Below, in pieces: positions 53,900 through 64,000 of a stretch of 64,000 bases of DNA. The stretch is taken from contig JAJTWR010000299.1 of the NCBI GenBank assembly GCA_021613335.1, forward strand, positions 3,631,501-3,695,500. Reading direction: 5' to 3'. This DNA is from Whitmania pigra. Taxonomy: Eukaryota; Annelida; Clitellata; Hirudinida; Haemopidae. The position numbers were made by a program, and so were the translations under genes. The stretch's first letter is position 1. The number at the start of each line of letters is the position of its first letter. A model generated the notes under the pieces. That model was not told the DNA's origin and did no database searches. It saw nothing but the letters and a program-made list of their open reading frames with translations.

Positions 53900-54889
53900 G
53901 TCTTTAGATATTTCTTTAAATAGTGTGCTAATAACGAATAATATAGTAGCAATTCGACATGTTTAGGTATGAACCTAATAATAACTAAATATATATATAA
54001 CAGAAATAATTTTGTATCAATTAAATTCTTAACCAACATCAGTTTTAAAACAGAAACACAGATTAGCTGTACTTCAAAAGATCGTTGTTATTCGAAACTC
54101 TAAAACAAACAATAGTAACTTAAAATAAACAAATTATTAAATAAATATTTAGTAAAGATCGTGATTTTGTGACATAACAGACAAAACGCCCCCACCTAAC
54201 TAACAAACACCAATACCAGCTATCACAAAAACAAAACACGACATTCAATTTTTAAAAGTGAAACAAACCATGTTATAAACTTTTTTAAGATATTTATTTT
54301 TTATTTAAGGTTTTAAATATTAAATATAATCAAACATTTGTTTTATAAAATCAGCAAAAAATATTATTTATAATTAAAAGTTTTATTTTTATAGCAAATA
54401 TTCAACAACAGCTGTAATTAATTTGCGTCAGATCAAATGAATTTGGAAAAGATTTCTCGAAAATTTATTTCTGACACCACTAACATAACAACAAATATTT
54501 GTTAGATAAGGCCCACATGTTAGAATATGTTGGGTTTTTTTTACACGAGCACGCTACTTTTCAAACTTTGATTCTGCTCCAAATATGCCACAAATACTCG
54601 TTTTCTTTGTACTTGTACAAATACTTGTCTTCCTTCCGTCAGCAGACACTTAAGTAATGGCAAAAGCTTAGTATTTAACGTGGCTTAGGTTAGCAGACAT
54701 TCAATTTTATTTCGATTGCGAGATTTTTAACTGTAATATTTTGAAACTATATTTCAAACGCTTTTTAAAAATGTTCGTATATCAATTGTAGTGAGGTTTT
54801 CAGTTTTTTAATTATTAAGAATTTGTGGAATTCGTTTAAAAGCCCTCTTAAAAGCTCTGACTAATGAAATGTGTGCCAAAATGTTCATC
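53900..54889. other. Upstream flank of YY1
   Basis: AT-rich, no open frame of interest and no recognised repeat until the left LTR. Should include the YY1 promoter and any missing 5' exon. Confidence 0.4.
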
Positions 54890-55045
54890 TGTGACATATA
54901 TCTATGTTTATATTTTGTTTGATCAGTGATCTTTGGTTAGGCGTGTGTTGTTGGTGGTCGCCATCTTGTGTTCTGGACTGTTTGGATTAGTTGTTATTGA
55001 CATTGTGGATAAACCGTTAAACTTTGAAATAACAAAAACATTACA
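54890..55045 (+). repeat. 5' LTR
   Basis: 156 bp, identical to 58960-59115. Followed at 55046 by TGGCGCAGTCGACAGG, which starts with TGG as a tRNA primer-binding site does; the tRNA was not assigned. Confidence 0.95.
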
Positions 55046-55105
55046 TGGCGCAGTCGACAGGGTGATTCTATTTTCAATCGATCTTATACATTTCGATTCG
55101 ATACG

Positions 55106-55606
55106 GCGAACCTCGCCGAAGAATGGCGATTGTTCATTCAAATGTTCAATATACATTTGACGGCCTCGGAATGTCTGGGCAAGCCTGAGAGCATCAAGAT
55201 AGCCATGCTCCTCAGCTACTTAGGACCGGATGCTCTTCCAATCTTCAACGCATTCACGTTTGACAGAAACTCGGATGCTAACAATTTGGAAGAAGTGATC
55301 AAGAAGTTTGAAGCATATTGCACGCCGAAGTTAAACTCGATCACGGAGAGGGTCGCTTTTTGGCAGTTATCACAGCTGCCGGATGAACCGATTGACGCAT
55401 TTGTTACCAAACTGAAGAACCAAGCAAAGTCATGTGAGTTCGGAGACCAAGTGGAGTCTATGATGAGAGACAGGATCGCTCGCTCCTTGAAAGATTCCTT
55501 CAAGACGACAAACTCACTCTCGAAAGAGCAGTTAGCATCTTCAGAGCATCGGAGTCATGCAAAGCCCAGGTTAAGAGTATTTCTGGTGACAACTCAGCGG
55601 TGCTAG
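55106..55606 (+). pseudogene. gag: gag, capsid part
   Basis: Frame through 55130-55606 encodes a gag capsid-like helical protein (FNAFTFDRNSDANNLEEVIK, FWQLSQLPDEPIDAFVTKLK). The start of gag is uncertain: the preceding sequence from about 55100 is in another frame. The capsid frame is lost near 55490-55600, before the zinc knuckle, which lies in a different frame. Confidence 0.8.
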
Positions 55607-58600
55607 CTATAAAGAGCGCAAAACCACTCACCACCAATCTCCAAACATTGGATGTAAAGCAGTGTGGAAACTGTGGAGGACAGCATCCACCAAGGAAGTG
55701 CCCAGCGTACGGTAAGCAGTGCTTGTCCTGCGGCAAACAGAACCATTACGCCAGATGTTGTAGGAATACCAAGACGACGCCAAGACAGAGATCCACATCT
55801 CGTTCGAGACAGAGACCATCTCCTGTCCATGAAGTGCAATCATTTTTCGTGTCAATGTGCAAGCTTGGAAATGTTCAACAAACATCGTGGTGGAAAGAAC
55901 TCCTCGTGGGTAAAACCAAGCTTAGGTGCAATTAGACACAGGTGCAGAGGTGAACATTTTATCACAAAATGTTTTCAGACACATGAAAGATCGTCCACCT
56001 CTTCGCACTACAAAAGCTGTACTCACTTCATTTAGTAACGACAAGGTAAACCCAGCAGGATTGGTCACCATTCTCATCCAACATCGTGGAAGAAGTATTC
56101 CGACCGATTTTTTCGTGGTCAACCGCCAAGTACCTACAATCTTGGGCCTGCCAAGTTGTCTGGAGCTGAACCTGATAAGCAGGATTGACAGCGTGACACA
56201 GATGGCATCAAAGAAGACTTTAGAGGAATATCAAGATGTCTTCCAAGGATTGGGATGTTATCCCAAAGAACACCATATTGTTGTTGATGCTTCCATTACA
56301 CCCAAAATTCACCCTCCAAGACGTGTTCCATTGTCTCTCCAGCCAAAACTCAAGCAAAAGTTGGATCAGATGATTGAAGCAGGAGTCTTGGTTAAGCGCG
56401 ATGAACCGACGGAATGGGTGAGCAGCTTGTTACTGGTTGAAAAGAAAGATGGATCTATCAGATTGTGTCTTGATCCAAGAGACCTTAATACCGCCATAAA
56501 AAGGGAACACTATGCTATTCCCACATGTGAGGATGTTACAGCACAACTCCATGGCATGACTGTGTTCACCATCATTGATATGAAGGATGGTTTTCATCAA
56601 ATAAAGCTGGATGAAGAGAGTTCCAGGTTGTGTACGTTTAACAGCCAATTTGGAAGATATTTCTTTACTCGTCTCCCATTTGGCATAACGTCAGCACCTG
56701 AAGTTTTTCAGAAGAGAAACACTGATACATTCGGTGACATAACGAATGTCCGCATAGTCTTTGACGACCTTATTATCGCAGGGAGAAATGAGGCTGAGCA
56801 CGATGAAACTTTGAGGAAAGTGTTGGAACGAGCACGACAGCACAACGTAAAATTCAATAAGTCGAAGCTTCAGTACAAGGTACATCAAGTCCGATACCTA
56901 GGTCACTTATTGTCGGAAAAGGGAGTCAGTCCAGATCCCAACAAAATCCAAGCAATTGAAAAGTTAGAAGCACCAACCAACAAGAAAGAACTTCATAGAT
57001 TCTTAGGCATGGTGACTTACCTCTCAAAGTTTATTCCCAATTTTTCATCAATGACAGATCCACTGAGAATGCTGATGAAAGAAGGCATGACGTGGACCTG
57101 GGCAGCTCAACACAGAAAAGCATTTGAAGCATTGAAAGACAGCATAGTAAAAGCCCCAACATTGAGATTTTTTGATCCTACCAAGCAGATCACTATCCAA
57201 ACTGACGCCTCTTCATCAGGATTAGGGTCTTGTCTTTTTCAAGAAGGACAGCCGATAGCATTTGCTTCAAGAGCTCTAACAGATGCAGAAACCCGCTATG
57301 CTCAAATTGAGAAGGAGCTGTTAGCAATAGTCTTTGCTTGTGAGAAATTTTACCAATTTATCTATGGACAACTGACCATCATCCAGAGTGATCATCGCCC
57401 ACTGGAAGCAATTTTTCGCAAGCCCATAGCAGCAACCTCTCCACGACGAGAATGTTGCTCAGACTACTTAAGTTCAACCTCAAAGTGGTCTACACACCAG
57501 GCAAGCTCATGTTTGTTGCAGACGCCTTGTCTTACCTTACAATTCCCCAGACTCCCTCAGAGATTGAAGTTGAAGAAGACATCAATGTTACAATACATTC
57601 AGTGCTTCACAATACCCCAGTAAGTCTACGCATGCTAGACGTCTTTAAGGAAGCAACCAGTTGTGACCCAGAGCTAACAAAGCTACGTCAAGCCTTGCTA
57701 TGCTGTGATGCTGAAGTAAAAAACCAACTTGTCAAACAACTGCCTGATTACCAGAATTTTCTTGCAGAGATCTACGAAGCCGAGGGTATCTTATTCTACC
57801 TTGACCGGATAATAGTTCCTTTGAAACTTAGGCCTGATATGCTTAGAAGGATTCACGAAGGACATCTAGGGATTGAGAAATGCAAGGCAATGGCAAGGTC
57901 TGCACTATTTTGGCCAAATATGTCGCGTGACATTGAGCAATTAGTGAAAAGGTGCAGTATCTGTAGTAAATATAGGAACATGCAACCTAAAGAGCCCTTG
58001 ATCCCACACCCCATTCCAGATCGACCTTGGGAAAAAGTTGGAGTTGATATTTTTTTCTCTAGATGGCAAAGACTACCTAATTGTGGTTGACTATTACTCC
58101 AAATACCCGGAAGTGGGCATCTTGAAAGGAAAAACGGCAATCTCTGTGATGGATCAACTGAAGGAAGTTTTTGCTCGTCATGGAATTCCCGAAATCGTCA
58201 TGGCTGACAACATGCCTAGTTCGAGCATAGTCATAAAAAAATTTGCTGCCGAGTGGAATTTTCAACTAGTCACTTCAAGTCCCAACTATGCCCAAAGCAA
58301 TGGCCAAGCAGAAAGAGCAATTCAGACAGTGAAGAAGCTATTAAAGAAGGCTCATGAAGGAGGAACAGACGCTCATATAGGTCTTTTGCAATACCGTGCC
58401 TCTCCAATCACTGGAAGTACCTTCAGTCCAGCCCAGCTTCTTATGAGTAGAGCTCTTCGAACTAAACTGCCAGCTCCAAAGTCTCTGCTGATGCCCCAAG
58501 CGGTTAATGGCCAGAAACAACTAAAAAAACTTGCAGAAAAAGCAGAAGATGTACTACGACAGAGGAGCTCGTAGCCTACCAGAACTGCAGCCAGGAGAAA

Positions 58601-58902
58601 CAGTTAGAATACAGGGCCAGTGGATTCTAGGACAAGTGGACAACAAGCATGACGCCCCTCGATCGTACATCGTGACTACAGAGTCGGGTGGAAAACTCAG
58701 GAGAAATCGGCGTCATCTCAGAACCACAGAGGAATCCCCTCCAGTCATTTCAGTTCAAACGGACGAGCCCATAGAGGTCAATGAAAACAACCAAGAACCG
58801 ACTGAAGCACCTTCTGTACACCCCACTGATTCTACTATGACTGAATACCGGACTAGGTCAGGAAGGATCTCCAAATCTCCAGTCCGTTTTGCAGATCTCT
58901 GA
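55600..58902 (+). pseudogene. pol: gag zinc knuckle and pol, frame-broken
   Basis: Pieces in order: a Cys/His knuckle region at 55660-55770 (CGNCGG and CLSCGKQNHYARCC); aspartic protease from 55926 (LDTGAEVN, active-site DTG); reverse transcriptase about 56330-56900 with the catalytic box reading VFDDLI; RNase H about 57200-57430 (TDASSSGLG); integrase with the HHCC zinc finger (HEGHLGIEK to CSICSKY, 57850-57970), and catalytic core (DYYSKYPEV, then DNMPSS where DNGxxF is usual). Frame changes occur between 55600 and 55926, near 57450, near 58050 and near 58540. One of the first two may be a programmed gag-pol shift; the others break the polyprotein. Confidence 0.88.
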
Positions 58903-58950
58903 AGGAAGGAGTTCCATCATCATCCGATCAATGAAGGACATTAGTTGAAT

Positions 58951-58959
58951 AAGGGGAGA
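58951..58959 (+). promoter_or_regulatory. Polypurine tract
   Basis: AAGGGGAGA directly precedes the right LTR, the position and composition of a plus-strand primer. Confidence 0.8.
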
Positions 58960-59115
58960 TGTGACATATATCTATGTTTATATTTTGTTTGATCAGTGAT
59001 CTTTGGTTAGGCGTGTGTTGTTGGTGGTCGCCATCTTGTGTTCTGGACTGTTTGGATTAGTTGTTATTGACATTGTGGATAAACCGTTAAACTTTGAAAT
59101 AACAAAAACATTACA
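58960..59115 (+). repeat. 3' LTR
   Basis: 156 bp, identical to 54890-55045; flanked by the CATC target duplication. Confidence 0.95.
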
Positions 59116-59322
59116 CATCAAGATTTCTACTTTCAAAATATATATGCTTTATAATGACCCCGAATTGTGGAGCAATTATGTGCTTTAAATATCTCAAGAC
59201 ATGTTAATCCTTTCAGTATTGAATTGCTTGCAAGTCCTCTTATTCAATAACTATGCAGCTTTGGCTAATCAAATGTACATCAAAATGTTTATCAAGATTT
59301 ATACTTTAAAAATTTACATGCT

Positions 59323-59595
59323 TCAATAAAATATTTCAATCGTCCGCAAAGAACTCTTATTTTTCTCGATGTCTTCATCAACTATGCCATTCATAATTAA
59401 CATCAAGCGGATTTGACGATGTGAGAAAGACGTATTTGTTTGCAAGATCATGAACTTTCTGAAATTTGACTCTTCATTGGACACAGTAAAACACTGAGAG
59501 GAGGCTGCCGTTTTTCTATGTTTTATTTTTTTTACGTACCTCTTTAAAATGCCGCCCCTTAGCACTTACCGCCCGGGGCGGACCGCCTCTGCCAG
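59323..59595 (-). mobile_element. hAT remnant
   Basis: The minus-strand terminus-like CAGAGGCGGTCCGCCCC near 59595 is followed by an 80-residue open stretch (59323-59565) with weak resemblance to the hAT C-terminal domain (TVSNEESNFRKFM in the place of the usual SxAExxFSKLK). Heavily decayed. Confidence 0.45.
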
Positions 59596-62169
59596 TGTTG
59601 TACAGTATAACTCCTAAAGAGACCCTAATAGGTATGACTAAACTGCTCTCATCTCATAACTGTCGCTTTTTCAGGATTCATGAATAAAATTCAAAGAAAT
59701 ACAATTTTTAGAATTTGAAATTTTTTTATTTTTATTTGAAAAAATCATTTATCGTCTAGTAAGTTTTTTCACATTTTAATACATTTTTAACAGATTCAAA
59801 AAATTTGAATAAGTCTTCATTGTCCATCAGTGGACAATTCAGTAATCTTATTCGCATAGTCTAGAGCCATCTTTGCAGTCATCCTCATCATTATCATTTG
59901 TCATTTGCTCAGTACTTTCAGTCTCGGCTGATGTGGCGTGGACTAGACTTCATTATTATCCATGGGTACATAATCCTTCCAAGTAACAGAATCTAACAAT
60001 TATTGGGTCAATCTCAATGATTGGCTCCACGACAAAATCCAAGTGTCGTGAAGTCACCCAGCAATTTCCTTACAACTCGCTAAATATAAGTTCAATATTA
60101 CTCAATTTTACACATATTACACATATCATCACTTTATTACATACAAAACGTTATTTCAAATAAATTTAACAAGAACTTATGATTAATTATTAATTGTTAT
60201 GAATGAGGTTTAACAGAATAAATAGAACTTCATTAAATTGAAATGACTTCCTCAAACTTACGTCATTTAAAAACAAAATCTTGTTGCAAGAAGAGATGGA
60301 TCCTTTCGCAAGTAAGGAGGAATGCCTGGATTTGTAGTTTTGTTTAACCTGAATAATTCTGAACTCGGTAGGTTGGATGCCTAAACCTGAATGTTATTCT
60401 GATGGATTTATTGCATATTCTCTAAGTGAGTTCTTGAGATTCCTTGTTTACATTTACTTACATCAGTAATTAAATATAAATTACATAAATAATAAACTTC
60501 ACTACTCCCACTGGAGAACCATCACTGATCCCATTTGTCGATCCTCCAGTTCAAACATCTGGGAAAACTAATTTTAATAACTATAATTGCATTCTAAGAG
60601 AAAACTACCATTATTTGTCAATTATAGCCATTTCTAAAAACATAAATAGGTTAAAAATCAAGCGTTACACATTAAAATGCGCTTAAGGCGATTAATGATC
60701 CGAAAAATAGAATTAAGAGAAATATTAGTATTTAAATGTTTAAATAACTCATAGTTACATTTTATAACAATTCTAAAATGCCGTATGTGAATAAAACTTT
60801 GATATAGTTTTTCCACAGGATGCTTAGAAATAAAAAAGATTGAGCAGCATGGTAATTATATTGAAATTGCTAACAACTCGGATATTCAGGTGTTTCTCAA
60901 ACTATGACTTCAATTTGTCGGTTTTTACTAGTTAGGTGATTAAAATTAATAAAGTTCACTTAGAGCGGACTTTTACATTAGGAAAGCTTGCAAATAAAAA
61001 ATGAAATTGTTATATATATATCATTATTGTAAAGCAACTTTAAAAATACATCCGAATTGTATCGTTTTGCAAACCTGCGCTTGGAGGCCTCGTTAGAGAT
61101 CGGCTGGAAACAATTATGAGGAAAATAATTTTAAAATTAAAGCCATCGGGAAAGCTTATGTCTTGTGAGCAATCATATGCGTTTTTTATCAGCGCCAAAT
61201 TATCAGTTTCGCCCCGGATTCCAAGATCCCTAGCTATGCCTCTGACCACAACAGTTTTTTGTTCTGGATTTTTTGTTCAAATCGCAAAGATTAGCTTGGG
61301 AAGCGTTTAGTGGCATTTTGCAATAAAATTGAATTACAAACTCAAGCAGATTTTATTTCATTTTCGAAATTAATTTCAATGCAAATTTTCTAAGGAGCAA
61401 AATCTGGAAGACGCCGTGATCATCCAATTAGAGGGCGCCCATCCCATAAATATCGGACATTGCTGCAAAATAATCATACCGCCCAGAACTTCGATTTTGC
61501 TCGATTCATCCATATCGCATAAAACCTCATGGGATCCTAGAGGGGATGTGACAACCGTGCTTTGCAACGAGAACCAAGTACTGTTTCAAGTTCATTCAAA
61601 CTGAAGTAATAATACATTTGAATATTGCATTTTTGGGCTACAACAAGATTATTTATCAAAAATATAAGCCATAGGAAATAAAAAAACTTTGGAAAGAGTT
61701 TTTGTCAAAAGATTGTAATAGGTCAGGTGGAATCACCTATGTTGATTCAATGAAATAATTTAAGATATAGCTGACGAAATTTAGGCGGTAAAATGGTTTT
61801 CAAACCTACTCCCCACAGAATTGTTGATATTTCGAAAAAAAAAAGCCGATTTTCGGCATTTTCTAATTAATTGTTGGGTGATTGTGGAGTTAAAATAGGC
61901 AATACCCAAAATACAAATGGTCTCACAGCTTAATCAAGAAATTGTTTACATAGATTTTCAAAACAGTATCCTTGGAGCTATTTTATCCTCCAGTTGTAGC
62001 AGCGGCAGTATATTGAAGAGATAATCTGCTACAATAACTTCCCATATCCTGTTAGCATCTCTGTGCTCCTGCACTCACTTACGAAGAACTAATTTGACAT
62101 CTAAATGCTTTTAAAAAACTTGCCTCCCTCAATTAGATTACGCATAAAGAAAGTTCTTTGTGACAAAAA

Positions 62170-62424
62170 TTAACGACATTTTCGCAATTGTAGGTAGAAT
62201 CTTGGATGAGGAAACCCTCTGAACTCCACAGGAGTCCATGTCCAACCATGTGTTCTGTAGATAAATTTATTCCAAAGAAAGCATATGAAAGACAATGATA
62301 AAAAAACTATTTCATGGTGAAATAATTGTACTTTATTCATTTTACATTTATCCATATCAGCATAATTTTCTTTGCATTGAGCCAAGATTGAGCCTATTAC
62401 TAAAAGCCAAGATATAAGAAACAT
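62170..62424 (-). CDS. Possible small secreted protein, unknown
   Basis: ATG at 62424 opens with a hydrophobic leader (MFLISWLLVIGSILA) followed by QCKENYADMDKCK. Read as one exon it gives 84 residues with a second hydrophobic stretch; alternatively an intron from GTACAA (about 62325) to CTACAG (about 62260) would remove that stretch and bring a third cysteine into register. The cysteine spacing faintly recalls the ShKT fold, but only part of the pattern is there. Function unknown; it may be chance. Confidence 0.3.
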   Translation of the reverse strand: MFLISWLLVIGSILAQCKENYADMDKCKMNKVQLFHHEIVFLSLSFICFLWNKFIYRTHGWTWTPVEFRGFPHPRFYLQLRKCR

Positions 62425-62610
62425 GAAAAAAAATAAAAAGAAATTTAAAGGACAGCTACTGTTACATCCTGCTATTTGGGTAACTTACTTTCACAATATG
62501 TTTTGGGTATTAGCTAATATTAACTACTATTTAATATCAAATTGAATATTATCATTAACATTTAACATTAATTGATAATTGCACATTGGCATGTGAAACT
62601 ATTAATCTCT

Positions 62611-64000
62611 TCATAACTCTTGAGATTGCTTCGACGAAGTTTCAATAAGGCTTCCTGCTGCTTTGTCGAGGAACCAATGCACCAAACCCATTTTCGGTTT
62701 AACGAGGGATGCTGGAACCTCCTTAGAAGGACCTTTCATTATTTTCTGCACAATACGAAAGCAATGCTTAACAAAATGCCAATATTTTAAAATTAATTTC
62801 TCTACAATCCCTTAAAAACTTTAACTTTCATAATTAAGACATGAAGCTCTTAATCTCGAGAGTCGCATGCATTCAAAACATTCAAATTATTAAATGAACC
62901 TTCACAACTTCGGACTTGGACTGTCCACAAGCAACAAAGATAACATGTGCAGCACTATTTATGACAGGGAATGTTAATGTAATTCTTGAGGGAGGTGGCT
63001 TTGGAGAATCTGTTAAGAACCCAACCCATCGAGAGTTCTCCTAAAAAGTGATTTTAGAATTCTAATTAATAATAATAACAATAATTTATTCCGTTCACAA
63101 GGCAATTGCATCATCTGCCAATAAAACTATTATTATTAATATTATTGTTGTTATTATTATTAAGCAGCATTCCAGCATTTTTGATTCCTTAGATTGAAGA
63201 TGGGCAAAGCAGAACCTATGATCCAGTACAAAGGCTTAAGGAAACATTGGGAAAAATTCATTCTTTAGGATATAAATTTAATGAGATAAGTCCAGAGACC
63301 AAATTAAGAATTCCTTATGAGCCGAGTAAGAATCAAGAATGAAATGTAATGGTTTTATAGCTAATGAAAACAGAGCACTGCAATTTGCTATACATTGGCT
63401 CATTGGAGTTGGATGGAAAAAACTGCATTTATTCAGAAAATAAGGCATGTTGCAGCAGAAGCAAAACAGTGTAATTCCCTGAGGTCTCAAGTATAATATA
63501 ATATAATATAATAATAATATAATATATCAACAATAATAATCAAAGTCTTAGCATTTAAAACCCTAACTTACTTTATCAATATTTCAAATACTTCCATTTA
63601 ATGAAATTGAAATGTTGGATACCCAACATATCATTGCTCATGTTATTCTAGAGACTCTCAAAGATAACCGAACAAATGTTCCCAGTTTACATTGTTATTA
63701 ATAATGCAATTTAGCTTCACTACATGTCATAAACATAACAAATGAAGTCATCTAAGAAATAGAATTAACAAACCTCAAGCAATTTATGGTTTGGAAATAA
63801 GGAGCATGTGTGACCATCAGGCCCAAATCCCAGCAGAAGCACATCAATTTCTGGTAAATGATTTCCATTTCCAAACATGACTTTCATGTTCTTCTCATAT
63901 TCATTGGCAGCATCACCAACTCCAGATTAAATAAATAGTAACAAGTAAAGAAAACTCAAATAACTTTGCAAATAAATAGAAGTTGCATACCACTTGCATG
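62611..64000 (-). CDS. PGLS: 6-phosphogluconolactonase (3' part, runs off window)
   Basis: Hydrolyses 6-phosphoglucono-lactone in the pentose phosphate pathway, cytosolic. Exons on the complement: 62611-62745 (45 codons with stop TGA), 62900-63040 (47 codons), about 63774-63923, and the 3' edge of another exon ending at 63991. They match the C-terminal two thirds of animal PGLS in order: EIDVLLLGFGPDGHTCSLFP (the conserved catalytic GPDGHTxSLFP motif), LTDSPKPPPSRITLTFPVIN, VIFVACGQSKSEVV, PASLVKPKMGLVHWFLDKAA. The N-terminal exons lie beyond the right edge. The acceptor near 63923 is weak and approximate. The intron 63041-63773 is AT-rich with ATT runs and contains no other gene. Confidence 0.93.

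Larger units (their letters stand above)
54890..59115 (+). mobile_element. Ty3/gypsy LTR retrotransposon
   Basis: 4226 bp element bounded by two 156-bp LTRs that start TGTGACATATA and end TTACA and are identical over their whole length by eye. The 4-bp target duplication CATC is at 54886-54889 and 59116-59119. Domain order gag (capsid, zinc knuckle), protease, reverse transcriptase, RNase H, integrase is that of Ty3/gypsy (Metaviridae). No envelope gene. The coding region changes frame at least five times. Confidence 0.95.
59116..62610. other. Repeat-rich intergenic region
   Basis: Holds a hAT remnant (59323-59595) and, at 61205-61244, sequence that on the minus strand starts CAGAGGCATAGCTAGGGAT, like another DNA-transposon terminus. 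Two opposing open stretches overlap at 61376-61604 (63 and 62 residues) and one at 62170-62424 starts with a signal-peptide-like sequence. A minus-strand piece at 60494-60550 reads like a short terminal exon. None could be tied to a known family or to each other. Confidence 0.35.

Noticed and set aside
61376..61604. Overlapping opposite-strand open stretches of about 60 residues as a gene
   Set aside because: Neither matches a family, neither has convincing splice sites on both sides, and a transposon-terminus-like sequence lies next to them.

Overview
The window comes from an AT-rich metazoan nuclear genome. Genes are cut into many short exons by mostly 50-700 nt GT-AG introns, and the encoded proteins look more like vertebrate or other non-insect animal orthologues than like fungal, plant or protist ones. 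The species cannot be named from this sequence. An invertebrate deuterostome, cnidarian, sponge or similar lineage with a fairly compact genome fits best (inference).

Layout, left to right: ACAD8 (isobutyryl-CoA dehydrogenase, +, 0.9-4.5 kb); a PA-TM-RING E3 ubiquitin ligase of the RNF13/RNF167 family (+, 6.2-8.5 kb); hAT fossils and a small inverted-repeat element (9-11.1 kb); CCDC93, a subunit of the endosomal CCC recycling complex (+, 12.2-19.3 kb), with a hAT element in one intron; GLT1D1 (-, 19.4-21.1 kb), almost touching CCDC93 tail to tail; a short tensin with C-terminal SH2 and PTB domains (+, 22.3-27 kb); an accessory stretch with huge ATT/TTC microsatellites and a hAT copy (27-33 kb); ANAPC1/APC1, the scaffold of the anaphase-promoting complex (+, 33.4-44.9 kb); ACBD3/GCP60, a Golgi adaptor (-, 45.2-48.1 kb); a nested pair of hAT elements (49.0-51.4 kb); YY1, a zinc-finger Polycomb-recruiting factor (-, 52.2-53.9 kb); a Ty3/gypsy LTR retrotransposon with identical LTRs (54.9-59.1 kb); a repeat-rich gap; and the 3' part of PGLS, 6-phosphogluconolactonase (-, 62.6 kb to the window end).

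The genes are unrelated housekeeping loci (mitochondrial valine catabolism, ubiquitylation, endosomal sorting, Golgi scaffolding, cell cycle, transcription, pentose phosphate pathway); I see no operon or biosynthetic cluster. Exon models for ACAD8, GLT1D1, ACBD3 and YY1 were followed base by base and close in frame; two of them need a GC-AG intron. The most informative accessory signals are mobile-element structures: a hAT inside a hAT with an exact 8-bp target duplication and an unoccupied paralogous site 18 kb away, a 41-bp minimal hAT scar, four copies of a tRNA-derived SINE-like repeat, and an LTR element whose LTRs are identical although its coding region is broken in several places. I did not find convincing evidence for a wholly new biological system.
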